Assembly (NCBI GenBank): GCA_020536535.1
Contig: JAHLWZ010000475.1
Coordinates: forward strand, 4,979 to 68,978
Direction: 5' to 3'
Length of the DNA: 64,000 nucleotides
DNA from: Pelomyxa schiedti
Taxonomy: Eukaryota > Evosea > Pelobiontida > Pelomyxidae
The notes beneath the pieces were generated by a model, which saw only the letters and a list, made by a program, of their open reading frames with translations, had not been told where the DNA came from and did not search any database. Positions 1-11,265 of this stretch are shown piece by piece. The stretch's first letter is position 1; every line of letters starts with the position of its first letter. The translations under genes were made by a program, and so were the position numbers.

Positions 1-2261
1 TCAAGCTCCCTGCACGTGCGGCCCTTCAGCTCCTGGATCTGGCACTCCACAAACACCTCCTCCTGGCTTCTCTGCTCTGCGGAGGATGTCGTAGTGGTTG
101 TGGAACTCACTGTACTAGTAGCAGCAGCAGCAGCAGTCGTAGTTGACGTTGAAAAAGCGGCAGCGGTGGAACGTGATGTCGACGACGAAGAAGCAGAACA
201 AGAAGCTGGGGTTGCAGTGGGAGTCGAGGAAGAGCGGGATGTCGATGTCGATGTCGATGTTGGTGAGGATGATGGCAAAGACGGTGGTGGTTGGTTGTTG
301 AGGTGGCTGGCCAGCCCTGGAAGGAACAGGTGGGTGCCGACGAACGCGGCGGCGAGGCGCGCGGAGGGCCGCGTGGCGGGGTTCCTGTCGAACACGCGGG
401 CCAGGAGCTGGTGCAGGCAGGGGCAGTCGCGGCCGAGCTCGGGCGGGATCGATATCGGCTTGGAGGTGATGGCGGCCTCGCTGGTGAACGCGCTGGTCCC
501 GAAGCACATCTGCCACACCACGCACCCGATGGCCCACAAGTCTGTCTTGGAGACGTCATATGTGCTTGACCTGTGCGGTGTCAATGGGAAAAAAAAAATA
601 CTAGCTATTTGGGTTGGGATTGTGGTGTTGGTTTGATTGGTTGGTTGGGGGAACTGGGAACCGCCAATGCGTTGAGGGAAAAGGGAGGGAGACAAACCTT
701 GGTGTCAATGCCACTGGCCTCAGTGATTCGGGAGCCCGGTTGATCAAGTTTCCTCCTGGCGCCTCGTTTGGGCCAAGCTGAAGCATCCCAGGCGCAATTC
801 CGCCAGAACCTGAAGGGTTGATGTTCACTGATGTCCCAAAGTCACAGAGCACAGTGAACTGGCCGGTGAACCCTGATCTCTCGAGGAGGAGGATGTTGTC
901 AGACTTGATGTCCAAGTGGAACAATCCCCGCTTGTTGTTGAGGTGGTCAACAGTTGCGAGAAGCTGGAAAGTGCTCTCCAGGGTCTGGTCCCTTCCAAGA
1001 GGAAGGACCACGGTGGGGGCGGCTCTGGATGGTGACGCGTGGTTGGCTGCACGGCTGGTTGTGTGATGGCGGGGCTGCTGCTGTGGTCTAACTGTCACGA
1101 CTGTTGTTTGAACGTGCTTCTCGAGGGTTGTTGATCCAAGCTCCTGTGTGATGAACGTTGTTCTGTCATAAATTGACACGCGATCTTGGTCGTCAGCGCC
1201 CCTGTTCAATGGATTTCCAGTCTCAGAGGAAACCAAGTACATCTTTCTGTCTCTGGGAATCAAGACTTCCTGTTGCAGGCACGTGAGATGGCTGCAGTTT
1301 GCTGGGGGGTTTACCTGCGTGTAACTTCGGAAAAAGCTCAGGATGTTTGCGACTCCCCAGTGGGTGTTTTGTATGAGCGAGATATACTCTCTGTCAAACC
1401 GGTTTCTCTGGTGCTCTGTGGTTCCAATTCCACCAGGCTGAACCACTAAGTTGAACATCATCTTCAGTGCCACACCTTGCTCCATTATCTTCCTTGGGAT
1501 GTGCCAATCGCTTGTTGGTTTCAGCATCACTTTACTTGTGGTCCCATTGCACCCGACTCCAATGATCTTTTCGTTGTCAGAGACGAGTAATAGCACAAAA
1601 AAAAACTGCAGGAAAAACCTGGGCAGACATAATGTCCAAGTCACCGATCTCAATTGCTCTCGTGCAGCTGAAATCAACGCATGAGGAGAACCTCTCCCAA
1701 AACTGTGTGAAATGTGGACAAACATTCAATTTTTAGATGAAACTTACCAACAATAATTTAATGTCATCACGCTGAACTTGAGTTTCCTACCCCAACACTC
1801 AGGCGTCAGAAAACAAAAACAAGGTGACAAGGTGAACTTCTACCTGCAAAAATGCCGATTTTACTGTTTTAATCAAAGTTGAGATGTGGTCCAAGCGGCA
1901 CAACGAACTGCAGTCATGGCCTTCTGCTATGGCGTTTCTTGTCCCAAGCCTATTCCTGGGTCTGACACAACTGCTGTTTTGTGTGTCTTCACACATTTCT
2001 GTTGTCGTAGATATCGGGTCTGATGTTTTTCGCAAGGAATTGTTGGTTGTATGTGGGAATGGTGATACAGTCTGCAATTGCTGAGGGAACTCTTGATGCA
2101 ACATGGAAGAAACAACTGAGATTATTTCAGACACTGAAGAATTCGAAAATGTGGGTCCCTGAGTTGGCAGACAGAAATGATGATTGAAATATCTTTTCCC
2201 TGGGTTGATTGGTCAATCCCCATAAAAGAAGTCTCACCCTTCCCCCATAATGGTATACCAT
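1..2261 (-). CDS. Protein kinase, 3' end beyond window edge
   Basis: Eukaryotic-type protein kinase, read on the minus strand and still open at position 1. Around 1560-1440 a glycine loop (IIGVGCNG) is followed by the beta-3 lysine in GVALKMM. The catalytic loop at about 890-920 reads HLDIKSDNILL, so the usual HRD arginine is leucine. CDFG follows at about 840 and RAPE at about 730. A 127-nt intron (697-571, donor GTTTGT) joins this to the C-lobe at 570-330 (DLWAIGCVVWQMC, later RNPATRPSA). A Ser/Thr-rich linker and a possible coiled coil (EVFVECQIQEL) then run to the edge. The proposed start is ATG 2261, with introns at 2237-2159 and others near 1860-1650 that I could not fix. Substrate unknown. 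It could instead be the 3' half of the upstream LRR gene, but that gene has its own in-frame stop at 2336. Confidence 0.72.
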
Positions 2262-2335
2262 TGGCGATTGCAACGGGACTTGGCACTGAGCCTATTCGAT
2301 ATTTTCGTTAGGTACGGCTTAGAGAAAGTGTGGAT

Positions 2336-4276
2336 TTAACATGGGATGCAATTCTTTGAATCAAGGAGTTCAATGGTACTGTCAAACAAGTTAGGATTTG
2401 GCGGAAGAGGCTTATGTGCTGTTGGTATAAGATAAATGTGAAAGCCGCATTGGATGGGAAAGTATGCAACGGTGTCCACAATAACAGATGAAAGGTCCGA
2501 TGGACCCTCTACAAGCAGTAAAGCTCCCACAACCGGATTGATGAGCCAAGTGAACCAAACAAAGTGATTGCCTGATGATGTAAAAGAAGAGTGCAACAAT
2601 GAATAAGAGTAAAAAAGAAGTGGGCAAAAAAGAAAGCTTACTCCCACATCTCTGACTCAGGCGGTTCTTGTTTAGGGAGTCGGTAATTTTCGATGCACCC
2701 TCATCACCAATGCTGTTGCCTTGTTGTCGTTTTGAGGATTTTGTTTTTGTTGGTGAGTTGAACAGAAGTGTGTGTGAAGAGGGTATTTATTTGTCACATA
2801 CCTCCAAGATACAGACTCACGAGTGACTTGTTTGACACAAGTGATTCGGCAATTTTCGATGCACCCTCAGCACCAATTCTGTTCCCTTGTTGTCGTTTTG
2901 AGGATTTTGTTTTTGTTGGTGAGAGAGGGTATTTATTTGTCGCACACTTCCAAGATACAGACTCACGAGTGACTTGTTTGACACAAGTGATTCAGCAATT
3001 TTCGATGCACCCTCATCACCAATTCTGTTCCCTTGTTGTCGTTTTGAGGATTTTGTTTTTGTTGGTGAGAGAGGGTATTTATTTGTCACACACTTCCAAG
3101 ATACAGACTCACGAGTGACTTGTTTGACACAAGTGATTCGGCAATTTTCGATGCACCCTCATCACCAATGCTGTTGCCTTGTTGTCGTTTTGAGGATTTT
3201 GTTTTTGTTGGTGAGAGAGGGTATTTATTTATCACACACATCCAAGATACAGACTCACGAGTGACTTGTTTGACACAAGTGATTCGGCAATTTTCGATGC
3301 ACCCTCATCACCAATGCTGTTCCCTTGTTGTCATTTTGAGGATTTTGTTTTTGTTGGTGAGAGAGGGTATTTATTTGTCACACACATCCAAGATACAGAC
3401 TCACGAGTGACTTGTTTGACACAAGTGATTCGGCAATTTTCGATGCACCCTCAGCACCAATGCTGTTGCCTTGTTGTTGTTTTGAGGATTTTGTTTTTGT
3501 TGGTGAGAGAGGGTATTTATTTGTCACATACCTCCAAGATACAGACTCACGAGTGACTTGTTTGACACAAGTGATTCGGCAATTTTCGATGCACCCTCAT
3601 CACCAATGCTGTTCCCTTGTTGTCGTTTTGAGGATTTTGTTTTTGTTGGTGAGAGAGGGTATTTATTTGTCACATACCTCCAAGATACAGACTCACGAGT
3701 GACTTGTTTGACACAAGTGATTCGGCAATTTTCGATGCACCCTCATCACCAATGCTGTTCCCTTGTTGTCATTTTGAGGATTTTGTTTTTGTTGGTGAGA
3801 GAGGGTATTTATTTGTCACACACATCCAAGATCCAGACTCACGAGTGACTTGTTTGACACAAGTGATTCGGCAATTTTCGATGCACCCTCAGCACCAATG
3901 CTGTTCCCTTGTTGTTGTTTTGAGGATTTTGTTTTTGTTGGTGAGAGAGGGTATTTATTTGTCACACACTTTCAAGATACAGACTCACGAGTGACTTGTT
4001 TGACACAAGTGATTCGGCAATTTTCGATGCACCCTCATCACCAATGCTGTTGCCTTGTTGTTGTTTTGAGGATTTTGTTTTTGTTGGTGAGTTGAACAAG
4101 TGTGCCGTGTTTATGTGTGAAGAGGGTATTCGTGAGCAAATGGGGCGTGTCGACACACCTCTCAGCACCAGATTGGCACAAACACACTGAGGGTGTTGCA
4201 GAGCACTACAAAGACACGGTAGTGGTATATGGTCGCTGGTATCTATGACCGTTTTGAGGTGCAGGTCAGAGCTCAT
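2336..4276 (-). CDS. Leucine-rich repeat protein made of repeated phase-1 exons
   Basis: Predicted 395-residue LRR protein of the ribonuclease-inhibitor type, with 28-residue repeats. The repeat core reads IGDEGASKIAESLVSNKSL, followed by VSLYLG. Twelve exons fit without a frame break: 4276-4159, then 84-nt exons starting at 4053, 3907, 3761, 3615, 3469, 3323, 3177, 3031 and 2885, then 2719-2642, then 2571-2336 ending in TAA. All introns are phase 1: one of 105 nt, eight of 62 nt, one of 82 and one of 70 nt. ATG 4276 gives MSSDLHLK and a first degenerate repeat (SALQHPQCVCANLVLRG). The last repeat is diverged, and the C-terminal 77 or so residues are not LRR. Probably a protein-interaction scaffold; partner unknown. 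The kinase gene starts about 75 bp downstream, so an LRR-kinase fusion by alternative splicing is possible but unsupported. Confidence 0.82.
2642..4158. repeat. 146-bp exon-plus-intron tandem array
   Basis: The sequence repeats every 146 bp. Equivalent positions fall at 2857, 3003, 3149, 3295, 3441, 3587, 3733, 3879 and 4025, with a diverged unit at 2691 (spacing 166). Each unit is one 84-nt LRR exon plus one 62-nt intron, and intron and exon are about equally conserved. The two outer introns share an extra segment (plus-strand GTTGAACA...GTGTGAAGAGGGT) that is shortened in all inner introns, so the array appears to have grown from an internal unit. Confidence 0.95.
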
Positions 4277-4372
4277 AGTGGGTGCCGACAAAAAACCGGG
4301 CCCCCCTCACTGTAATTAATTCCTCTTTACAAAAAATTGTTTTGGACACCCTGGTGGCTGCCGCACCCCATC

Positions 4373-4816
4373 TCACTCATTCTTGTTGGTCGCCGGCAGG
4401 CCAACGGAGGCACCAAAAACTCGCCACTCACACATGGTGCACCTTGCTTTCTTGAGAAAAGTTTCAGGATACTGGCATTTGAGTCCAGGACTGTGATCAC
4501 TCCGCCTTTTTGGGTAGGTCTGTGACGCTAATCCGGCAACTTGGTTTTTGGTTGGTGTTGTGTACCGTGGAGAACTACTAGATACGTCACGCGTCACAGT
4601 TCAATGCAAGGTTGGCGTTCGTACGGACAGAGGGAAAAAAAAGTGCAACAACATCACCCACACACCAGACAAGCACCATCCGCATTGGGCAACCATCTGA
4701 TGAGGACTCCTCCTTATGTGAGTCCGATAATCGTATCCACCAACAGTGAAGGTAACCACACTTTTATCAGAGAGCAAGTTCCGAGAAGCAGCGAGATCAT
4801 AGTTCAGGTTAACCAA
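4373..4816 (-). CDS. Possible small hypothetical gene or 3' exons
   Basis: Two minus-strand open stretches could be exons of one gene. One at 4816-4660 contains NYDLAASRNLLSDKSVVTF and TVGGYDYRTHIRR. The other at 4590-4373 contains YTTPTKNQVAGLASQTYP and ends KNE-stop. A candidate intron between them starts GTGCTTG near 4650 and ends TATCTAG near 4582. No family is recognised and no clear start is visible. It may be noncoding. Confidence 0.3.
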
Positions 4817-4897
4817 AGAGCCAGAAATTCAACAACCTGTTGCACCTTCCAAGGCACACTAAGTTGAGTTCCTCAATTTTGTGTCTGTTGAGCTTTT

Positions 4898-6170
4898 GTG
4901 ATAGGCCCAAGTCATGGTATCTATCATTCACGTGAATTTCCGGGAAAACAATCAGTTGCTCAAACAGGTATTACTTATTTTAATTTAAAAAAACCCCTCT
5001 TCATTTCGTTTTTTCCCCTTTGTGTTGGTTTTTCTTCCACAGCCTTAGTGACAATGGAAACGAGGTGGGAGTGGTTATCAAACCTTTTTTTTTTTAAAAA
5101 AAAAAACCTCTTATTTGTGTTTTGTTTTGTCTTTGTCTTGTTTAATTTGATTAATTTTTTTTATTTTGTTTTTAGTCTTGTTTTAAACTTACTGTTGTAT
5201 TCCATTTCCTCATGGTACCTAGGGCTGATTCCATGCCACACTCCATCAGACTCCAACAGACCAAGCCAAACCTACAGGTATCTTCTCTGTTTCTTTTTTG
5301 AGTTCTCACACTTTCTAACCAAGTAGTGTTACAACTTGTCAGCTGCAGAGATGACAGGCTGTCATCATCACAGTAAATCCCTCTCCTTTGTATTGTCACC
5401 CCACTCAACCATGATACATAGGTACCCAGACCCAGGCCCCAATGTGGCACACCCCATCCCCTTTCTGCATTTCCAACAGTGACACTGGTATGTGTCTTCT
5501 TTTTTTTTTTTTCCCCTGCACCTCATATATGTTATTCAGATGGTGGACCTGCTTGACAATCTATCACTAGGGTACACTCCCTTTCCCTTTTATTACCACC
5601 ATTCAACAACAACAGGGACAATGGATGCCACTGACTTGGAATTTGGTTTGTACCCTTCCCATAGCCTTCCCTGGTCCCACTAAGCTGCTGGCCAGACACC
5701 CGGAATGATGATGGAGAGCACAGCACTGATTCCAAAGCAGAGACCCGGAATGATGGAGCCCAGCCATGACAAACAGCGCTACTTTGAGTTTGGGTATGAT
5801 TGTTCTTCTACCTTCTAACTGCCAACGAAATTGTTCAGGTGGAAACATGTGGATGGCAACAGCAAGGCGTACTGCAGCCAGCCCCTTGCTCCTGTATCCT
5901 TCCATGTGCTCCCAGGACCCCTGGCTCTGGCTACACATGCTGCCCCAGCAGCCCACTACACCTTACACCCACGCCTAAGGGAACAAAAAAAAAAGGAATA
6001 AAAAAAAGCTAGCACAGATTGGCAGAACCCGAACTGGGGCCACTGTGTACACAAATTGGGCCCCACTCTGGGCTCCCACCTCCCAAACTGGGGCCAGTTT
6101 GACTTCAGGGTGATATCACACGTAACCAATGGGAATGAGAGTGTTAATACTTCCGAAAAGAACCAGTGCA
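4898..6170. other. Low-coding stretch with T-rich tracts and scattered exon-like pieces
   Basis: This stretch holds long T and A runs (for example near 5085-5105 and 5500-5512). On the plus strand there are exon-like pieces bounded by CAG/GTAT or AG/GTTTG, for example around 4908-4970, 5340-5490, 5540-5650 and 5840-5975 (GGNMWMATARR). None gives a continuous recognisable protein. It may be a decayed gene, an untranslated region, or a gene too divergent to read by eye. Confidence 0.3.
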
Positions 6171-6253
6171 TCTTTGCTACAGAAGACTGATGCTGTGTCC
6201 CACTCTCAGAGGTCGAACGTCAAAAGGGAGAAGAAAATGGTTTTCGAAGCTAT

Positions 6254-8767
6254 CTAGTATTGTTTGCTATTTCCACGTCGGCCTCGTGACGACTTCCTCC
6301 TGTTGGGTGTGTAGCGGTTGTTTCGCAACGGGTTGTTGGAATGTGAGCCCGTGCTGGTGTTTGGGGACAAGGTGGGGTCTGACTCCTCACCACCAGGTGC
6401 TGTGGAGTTCCAATAGGGGGGGTAATATACAGGAGTAACTGTCGGTTGCTGTATGTGGAAAATAGATGGGGGCTGTGACAAAGAAATTTGTGGTGGGTCC
6501 GGGTATGCTGCTGTAAGTCCGGTGTATGGCAGCTCAGTAGTTGAAACTGGTGGCTGTATGTAAGTAGCTGGAAAGAATGATCTCGGACCAGGTCTTGTGT
6601 ATTGTGGCTCAACAATTGGATGTACATAGGTTGCTTGTGGTTGCTCTTGATGTGGAGGAAGAACTTGCGGCGTCTGGAGAGGCACAGACTGAGCCAACAC
6701 AAAACTTACTTGGCTAGTTTTCAGTAGCATTAGGTAGTGAGGAACTCCATTGGCGGAGTGTGCAGATTTTAGTTCACAGGAGCTGCAAACCAACTCCTCT
6801 CCAGGGCAATTGACACACACGAAAATTTTTCCTCCTGGTTGTCCCAGTATATCTGCTACTCGCATTTCGCAGCACGAACAGTGATCAAAGCCTTCCTCAA
6901 ATGTGTGCTGATGTGCCTCCTGTCTTTGCATTTGTAGATCAGCAGCGTTTTTGGCCTGCCACAGCTGTCTGACTTTTTCTTCACGCACTGTTGACAGTGT
7001 GAGAAGAATTTGGGGAAAACTTGTTGCAACATTCAGGTCTGCAATGAATGTTCAAATGGCTGAGCCCTCTTTCCTTTGTATGAACAAATTGATCAAGGCA
7101 CTTCGCACAATACCTTTGTTTTGTTGGCTTTTTAGAGGAGTGGGAAGAGGACGTACTCCTGCCTGCAATGAGGGCAAGTCATATGTGCACAACCTGGGTC
7201 TTCACCTTTTTTCTTCCACTCCTCTTGATTGAGAATCGGAACAAAGCACTTCTGACATGGAATAGATACAATTTCGACCAGTCTTTTAGCTTGCTCCTCT
7301 TCTGTGTCATGTCACATAATACAAACTTTGAAATAAAAAACCTCTTAGCTTGGATTCTAACAAAGCACGGTGTTGACTTCGGGATGCCTCACGTTCCACT
7401 TGCTCCTTTATCACTTTTTCGTATTGCGCACATGATATGAGGTAATGATAGGGATATCTTTTGCACAGAGTACAAAATTCCGTATTGCAAGTTTCTACCT
7501 GAAGAGGGTGAAAACTAGTACAAGTCATAAGATTTATTTCATACTGGGCATATTGCAAGTTCCCGTTCGTCGGGGTTTGACCGTTCAATAGTGCCACAGC
7601 AGTCCGGTTTTGGGCAACACACATAGAGGGTGGAGGAAGAGGTTACTGCCCTTAGTGACAAGTCTGTTGCATAAAAAAAATTATTCCAAGAGGTTACGAA
7701 GTTGTAAAGCTGACCTAAATATTTGTCAAAGGTGCCACCATCAACTAACTTTTGAATTTCGGTCTGTGTGTAGAGATGTTCACATGTGGGGCACTTGATG
7801 GGAAAAGTTCTGTCTTGAATCTTCCCTGCAATATATTGTTGAACGCAAGCATTGCACAAATCGTGTGCTGCACTGCAAACCGCTTGTGAAACTTACACAG
7901 GTCAATAAGGAAACTATAATGGATGACTGTACATTTCATGTCCTCTGGAATGTCCTCCAAGCATATCTGGCAACTAAATGTTTTAATCACTGGCGCAGCT
8001 TGTTGTGGAGCGGCGACAGTCTCTTGTGTTTGTGGCCATATCTCAAAATTTACCAAATTGAATTCTACACCAGGATGCTCTGTCAGGAGATGAATTTGAA
8101 AAGCCTCGAGATCATCTTCTCCATGTTGGCGACCACATACAGGACAAGAGTAGATTCCCTGATTGTTTGTTGTATGTCCAAGTCTAGACTGCTGAAGTTG
8201 TGCAGGAGCATCAACAACATGCACGCGTGGAGAGTTGGCTGCCGCTGATTCAATTCCGGTAGGAGCAGCAACTGGGGAGCAAAAAGCAGCCTCATTGTCA
8301 GTGTCGTCATCAGTGTCACTTGGAGCGGAAAATGTTACGCCATTGCCCAGCGGTCTGGGCTGCACTGCGCGAGACTCCAAAGGAGTAGTAGCTTTTCCAG
8401 GTACCAGTAGCTCGTAAGTAGCGTTCCTCCTCGGCAAAACAAACATGCCTTCGTAAGCACCGCCGTCCTGAACGGAGAAAATATCGTCGGTTTCCCGCAT
8501 CAACCCCGCACCAACGGTTTCCTGTCGTAGTCGCCACAGTGAAGGATGAGATCCGAGATTAAAGTGTCGCTCCAGATCCGCCGCAGGCACAGCCACCACT
8601 TGGTACGGCATGAATACCCCAACGTATGGCTCCACAGATTCGTACATCTTCACCTCCAGATAAACGCCGGCGGCATTTTCCTCGCTTTGACAGCCGGCCC
8701 CGGCTGAGTTGTCATCGTCCTTGGGGGGAAGGAAATGCGCCCCGTTCGGCCCCTCGTTGCGCTGCAT
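6254..8767 (-). CDS. RBR (RING-IBR-RING) E3 ubiquitin ligase
   Basis: RBR ligases take ubiquitin from an E2 onto a RING2 cysteine and then to substrate. ATG 8767 starts a roughly 260-residue N-terminal region with a C2H2-like element near 8120 (YSCPVCGRQH...HLLTEH). RING1 begins FSCQICLEDIP (about 7965) and continues after an intron as AAHDLCNACVQQYI...KCPTC (about 7860-7790). IBR residues follow: YVCCPKPDCCG, then CNTEFCTLC (about 7480). RING2 reads IPCQKC...GCAHMTCPHCRQE (about 7270-7160) and, after an intron, YCAKC; the catalytic Cys is in HMTC. A second Cys pair region (HCSCCEM...CVNCPGEE) and a Pro/Tyr-rich tail end in RGRRGNSKQY. At least six introns. RING1 shows Ala where the Cys of the CxH pair is expected. 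Substrates unknown. Confidence 0.88.
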
Positions 8768-9027
8768 CGTTTCGTCGTGATTTTATTTATTCGTCACGTC
8801 GGGCAAGCAGCGGCTCGCGAGGTCGTGTTGGTAGATGTTTGTGGGACTTGCAGAAAACTCAAATTGCGCGCCAATTTGGTGCTTTGATTAGTCAATCTCT
8901 CACAGAGCTTCGGTAATAGGGTTGCTCAGAGGAAGTTCCAGTTGTCACCTTGGTCGTGTGGGTACACAGGAAACTGGTGTTTTATTGCTTCCAAACAAAT
9001 AAATTTTTTTTCCGTGCAATCACGTGC

Positions 9028-10020
9028 ATGCTTACCATCGCAACGTCTGAGAGTCACCCAATATACGCCAATGTTGTGGGGTTGCCCACCGGTGTCCCTG
9101 GCTCACTGGGTGCGACTCCCGTTTTTGTATTTTTGTTTGTTTTCTTGGTTGGGGCCATGCAACGTGTAATGTGCACTCACTTGAATATTCACTTTTTATG
9201 ACAGCACTCACGTATTAACGCTTACATATTCTTTTTGATTCGTTGACTGCTGTCCAGGTTGGCTCCAGGCAAAGTTCAAAAGCACTCAAAGACAAAGATG
9301 CATTGGCAGAGGTATTTCAGTACTATGTATTATATTATGAAGTCTTCAAATTACAAATTTATGTCTACCATATTTCTCCTTTTTTTTTCAACAACCACAC
9401 AAAGGGATGTCCGGACAGACTTGATGAAGCTACAAAGTGACTACAACCTGTCTTTCCTCGTGACCCTGATGACCTCCCGTGAAATGGACACATGCCACAT
9501 CCCGCACCTCTTCACAACGGCCGCTGAGCTACACATCGAGACGGCCCACTACCCCATCCCCGACGGCGGAATCCCTGCCGAGGACGACGCTTCCACCTCG
9601 GAATTCCTCGCACTAGTGGTGAGACTCACAAAGGCTGTTCTATCAGGCCGCACTGTCATCGTGCACTGCCTCGGGGGTCTGGGCAGGAGCGGGACAATGT
9701 GCTGTTGTGTTCTCATCATGCTCAACAGATTCCTCTTTCTATCATCTGGAAACATAACCACTACCCCTACAACTGCAACTGCGAATGCAATTGCAGAAAC
9801 CGCAACTGGAAATGCAATTGCAACTCCCGAAACAGCAACTGCAAGTGCGCATACAAATTCGGATGGACGCAGGGAAGTTCCCCTGAGCAGTGTGATTGCC
9901 TCAGTGCAGACAGCCAGGCCTGGTGCCATCAAGAGGAAACATCAGATGGACTTTGTTGGCAGGTTCTACAACAAGGCCTCCCTCCTCACCGAAGACCGCG
10001 TCAGGCAACTAATGTCATGA
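9028..10020 (+). CDS. KAP/CDKN3-like protein tyrosine phosphatase
   Basis: Cysteine-based phosphatase resembling cyclin-dependent-kinase-associated phosphatase (CDKN3/KAP). The first exon from ATG 9028 reads PIYANVVGLPTGVPGSLG, like the KAP segment before APGKK. The next exon supplies LAPGKVQKHSKTK (about 9258-9310), and a third starts near 9405. The catalytic P-loop at about 9657-9690 is HCLGGLGRSG (Cys and Arg present). The general-acid loop is likely DGGIP (about 9562). After the P-loop an Ala/Thr-rich low-complexity insertion (about 9750-9860) precedes the final helix and stop at 10020. Likely role is dephosphorylation of a phosphothreonine or phosphotyrosine protein such as a CDK. Exon 1-2 junction not resolved. 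Confidence 0.8.
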
Positions 10021-10184
10021 TTCCTGCACGCGTGACATTAAAAAAACAAGGGCCTTCAATTCTCCAATTTCCCCAAAAAATAATGATGACCTGAATCACA
10101 GAAACAAAGGCGAAAAAAAAAAGAAGCGAACAAACTACAAAAAAACAAAAAGAAAAAAAACCCATCGAACACACGAAGGGAGTT

Positions 10185-11155
10185 ATGTCTGACACAAGGC
10201 AGACAGCGAGATCTGGGAGCGACAACAACATGACTACGGCACATCAAGTGGCAACGCTACAGACGTTGTTCCCTAACGCGCCGGTGTTTTTGATTGAAGC
10301 CGTTGTTTCGGCGTCACGAGGAAACATGGAAACAGCCGTTCAGTTGTTATTGTCCCTTGCCGGTCCTCCGACTAACTCTCCCCAGGTTTGTTGTTTTTTT
10401 GTTATTGTGACATTGTGCCCTTCTTCCGTGTCATTGTTTCATGGTTTTTCTTTGCGCAGTGTTCGTCTTATGCGGTGGCAGTAATTTTTTTTGAACATGT
10501 TTTAACTTGCTTGTAGGGAAATGCTGTTTGTGGCCCACCACCACACCCACCACCGGCAAGGAATACTACTAACGGCCCTGCAACACGCACTGCCGTGGCG
10601 AATCCTCCTCCACCCCCGCCACCCGCGGTGCAGATGCCTGCTTATCCGCCGTTTTACGGGGCTCCTCCTCCACCCCCAGCTTTCCCGGGCACTGGAGTTC
10701 TCGACGTTTCCTCACTCCTGCTGCAGGTCGAGAAGCAGCGCCAAGAGATAGAAATGCTTAGGATCCTACTGCAGCAATCACACACTCCCCCAACCACTCC
10801 CCCTACACCCCTAATTCCAACCCCACAAATCACCTCAACCCAAACCCTACATGTAAATACAATGCCCCCGCCCCCACCCGCCCTATCAACCGCAAACACC
10901 GCGAGCACTCTAGGGACCTCCGCAACACCAGCCACTGCCTCCAGTGCACTCCACAACAGCGCCACAAACCCTGACCCTGGCTCCCAATCATGGCTCTCAC
11001 GAATGGTGTATGCACCGGTCAGGACCTTTGAGCAATGCCGGGACAGGATAGAGCAGCTCACAGTAGTCCAGCAATTCCTTCTCAACCGCGTGCACCCACC
11101 CTCTGCATCCACGTCCACATCATCCAGCACACTCCCCCACTCCAAACGTTCCTAA
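10185..11155 (+). CDS. CUE-domain, proline-rich protein
   Basis: Two exons, 10185-10385 and 10517-11155, joined in frame across a GTTTGT...TTGTAG intron. Residues about 18-58 form a CUE/UBA-type ubiquitin-binding helix bundle (QVATLQTLFPNAPVFLIEAV, then GNMETAVQLLLS). A Pro-rich segment with PPPPPPP runs follows, then a coiled-coil-like helix (LLLQVEKQRQEIEMLRILLQ) and a C-terminal block WLSRMVYAPVRTFEQC. Probably an adaptor that binds ubiquitin. No specific orthologue recognised. The upstream gene ends about 165 bp before, across an A-rich spacer. Confidence 0.75.
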
Positions 11156-11265
11156 CAGCCAGAGTTGTAAATAATTGAGAAGAGCCCTGTTACTTCTATC
11201 TCCTTTCGTGCTGGCGTTTTACTTTTTTCTCACGTTTTCGTGATTTTACGGGAAACCGATTCGGC

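Noticed and set aside
2642-4158. CRISPR-like or satellite repeat array
   Set aside because: Spacing is 146 bp with no unique spacers; each unit is a coding exon plus intron.
2974-4190. Series of overlapping 96-codon plus-strand frames every 146 bp
   Set aside because: They are antisense reads of the minus-strand LRR exon-intron array; the minus strand gives textbook LRR repeats and consistent splice sites.
1-4276. Single LRR-kinase receptor gene
   Set aside because: The LRR chain reaches an in-frame stop at 2336 with total length divisible by three, and no good donor bypasses it. Kept as an alternative only.
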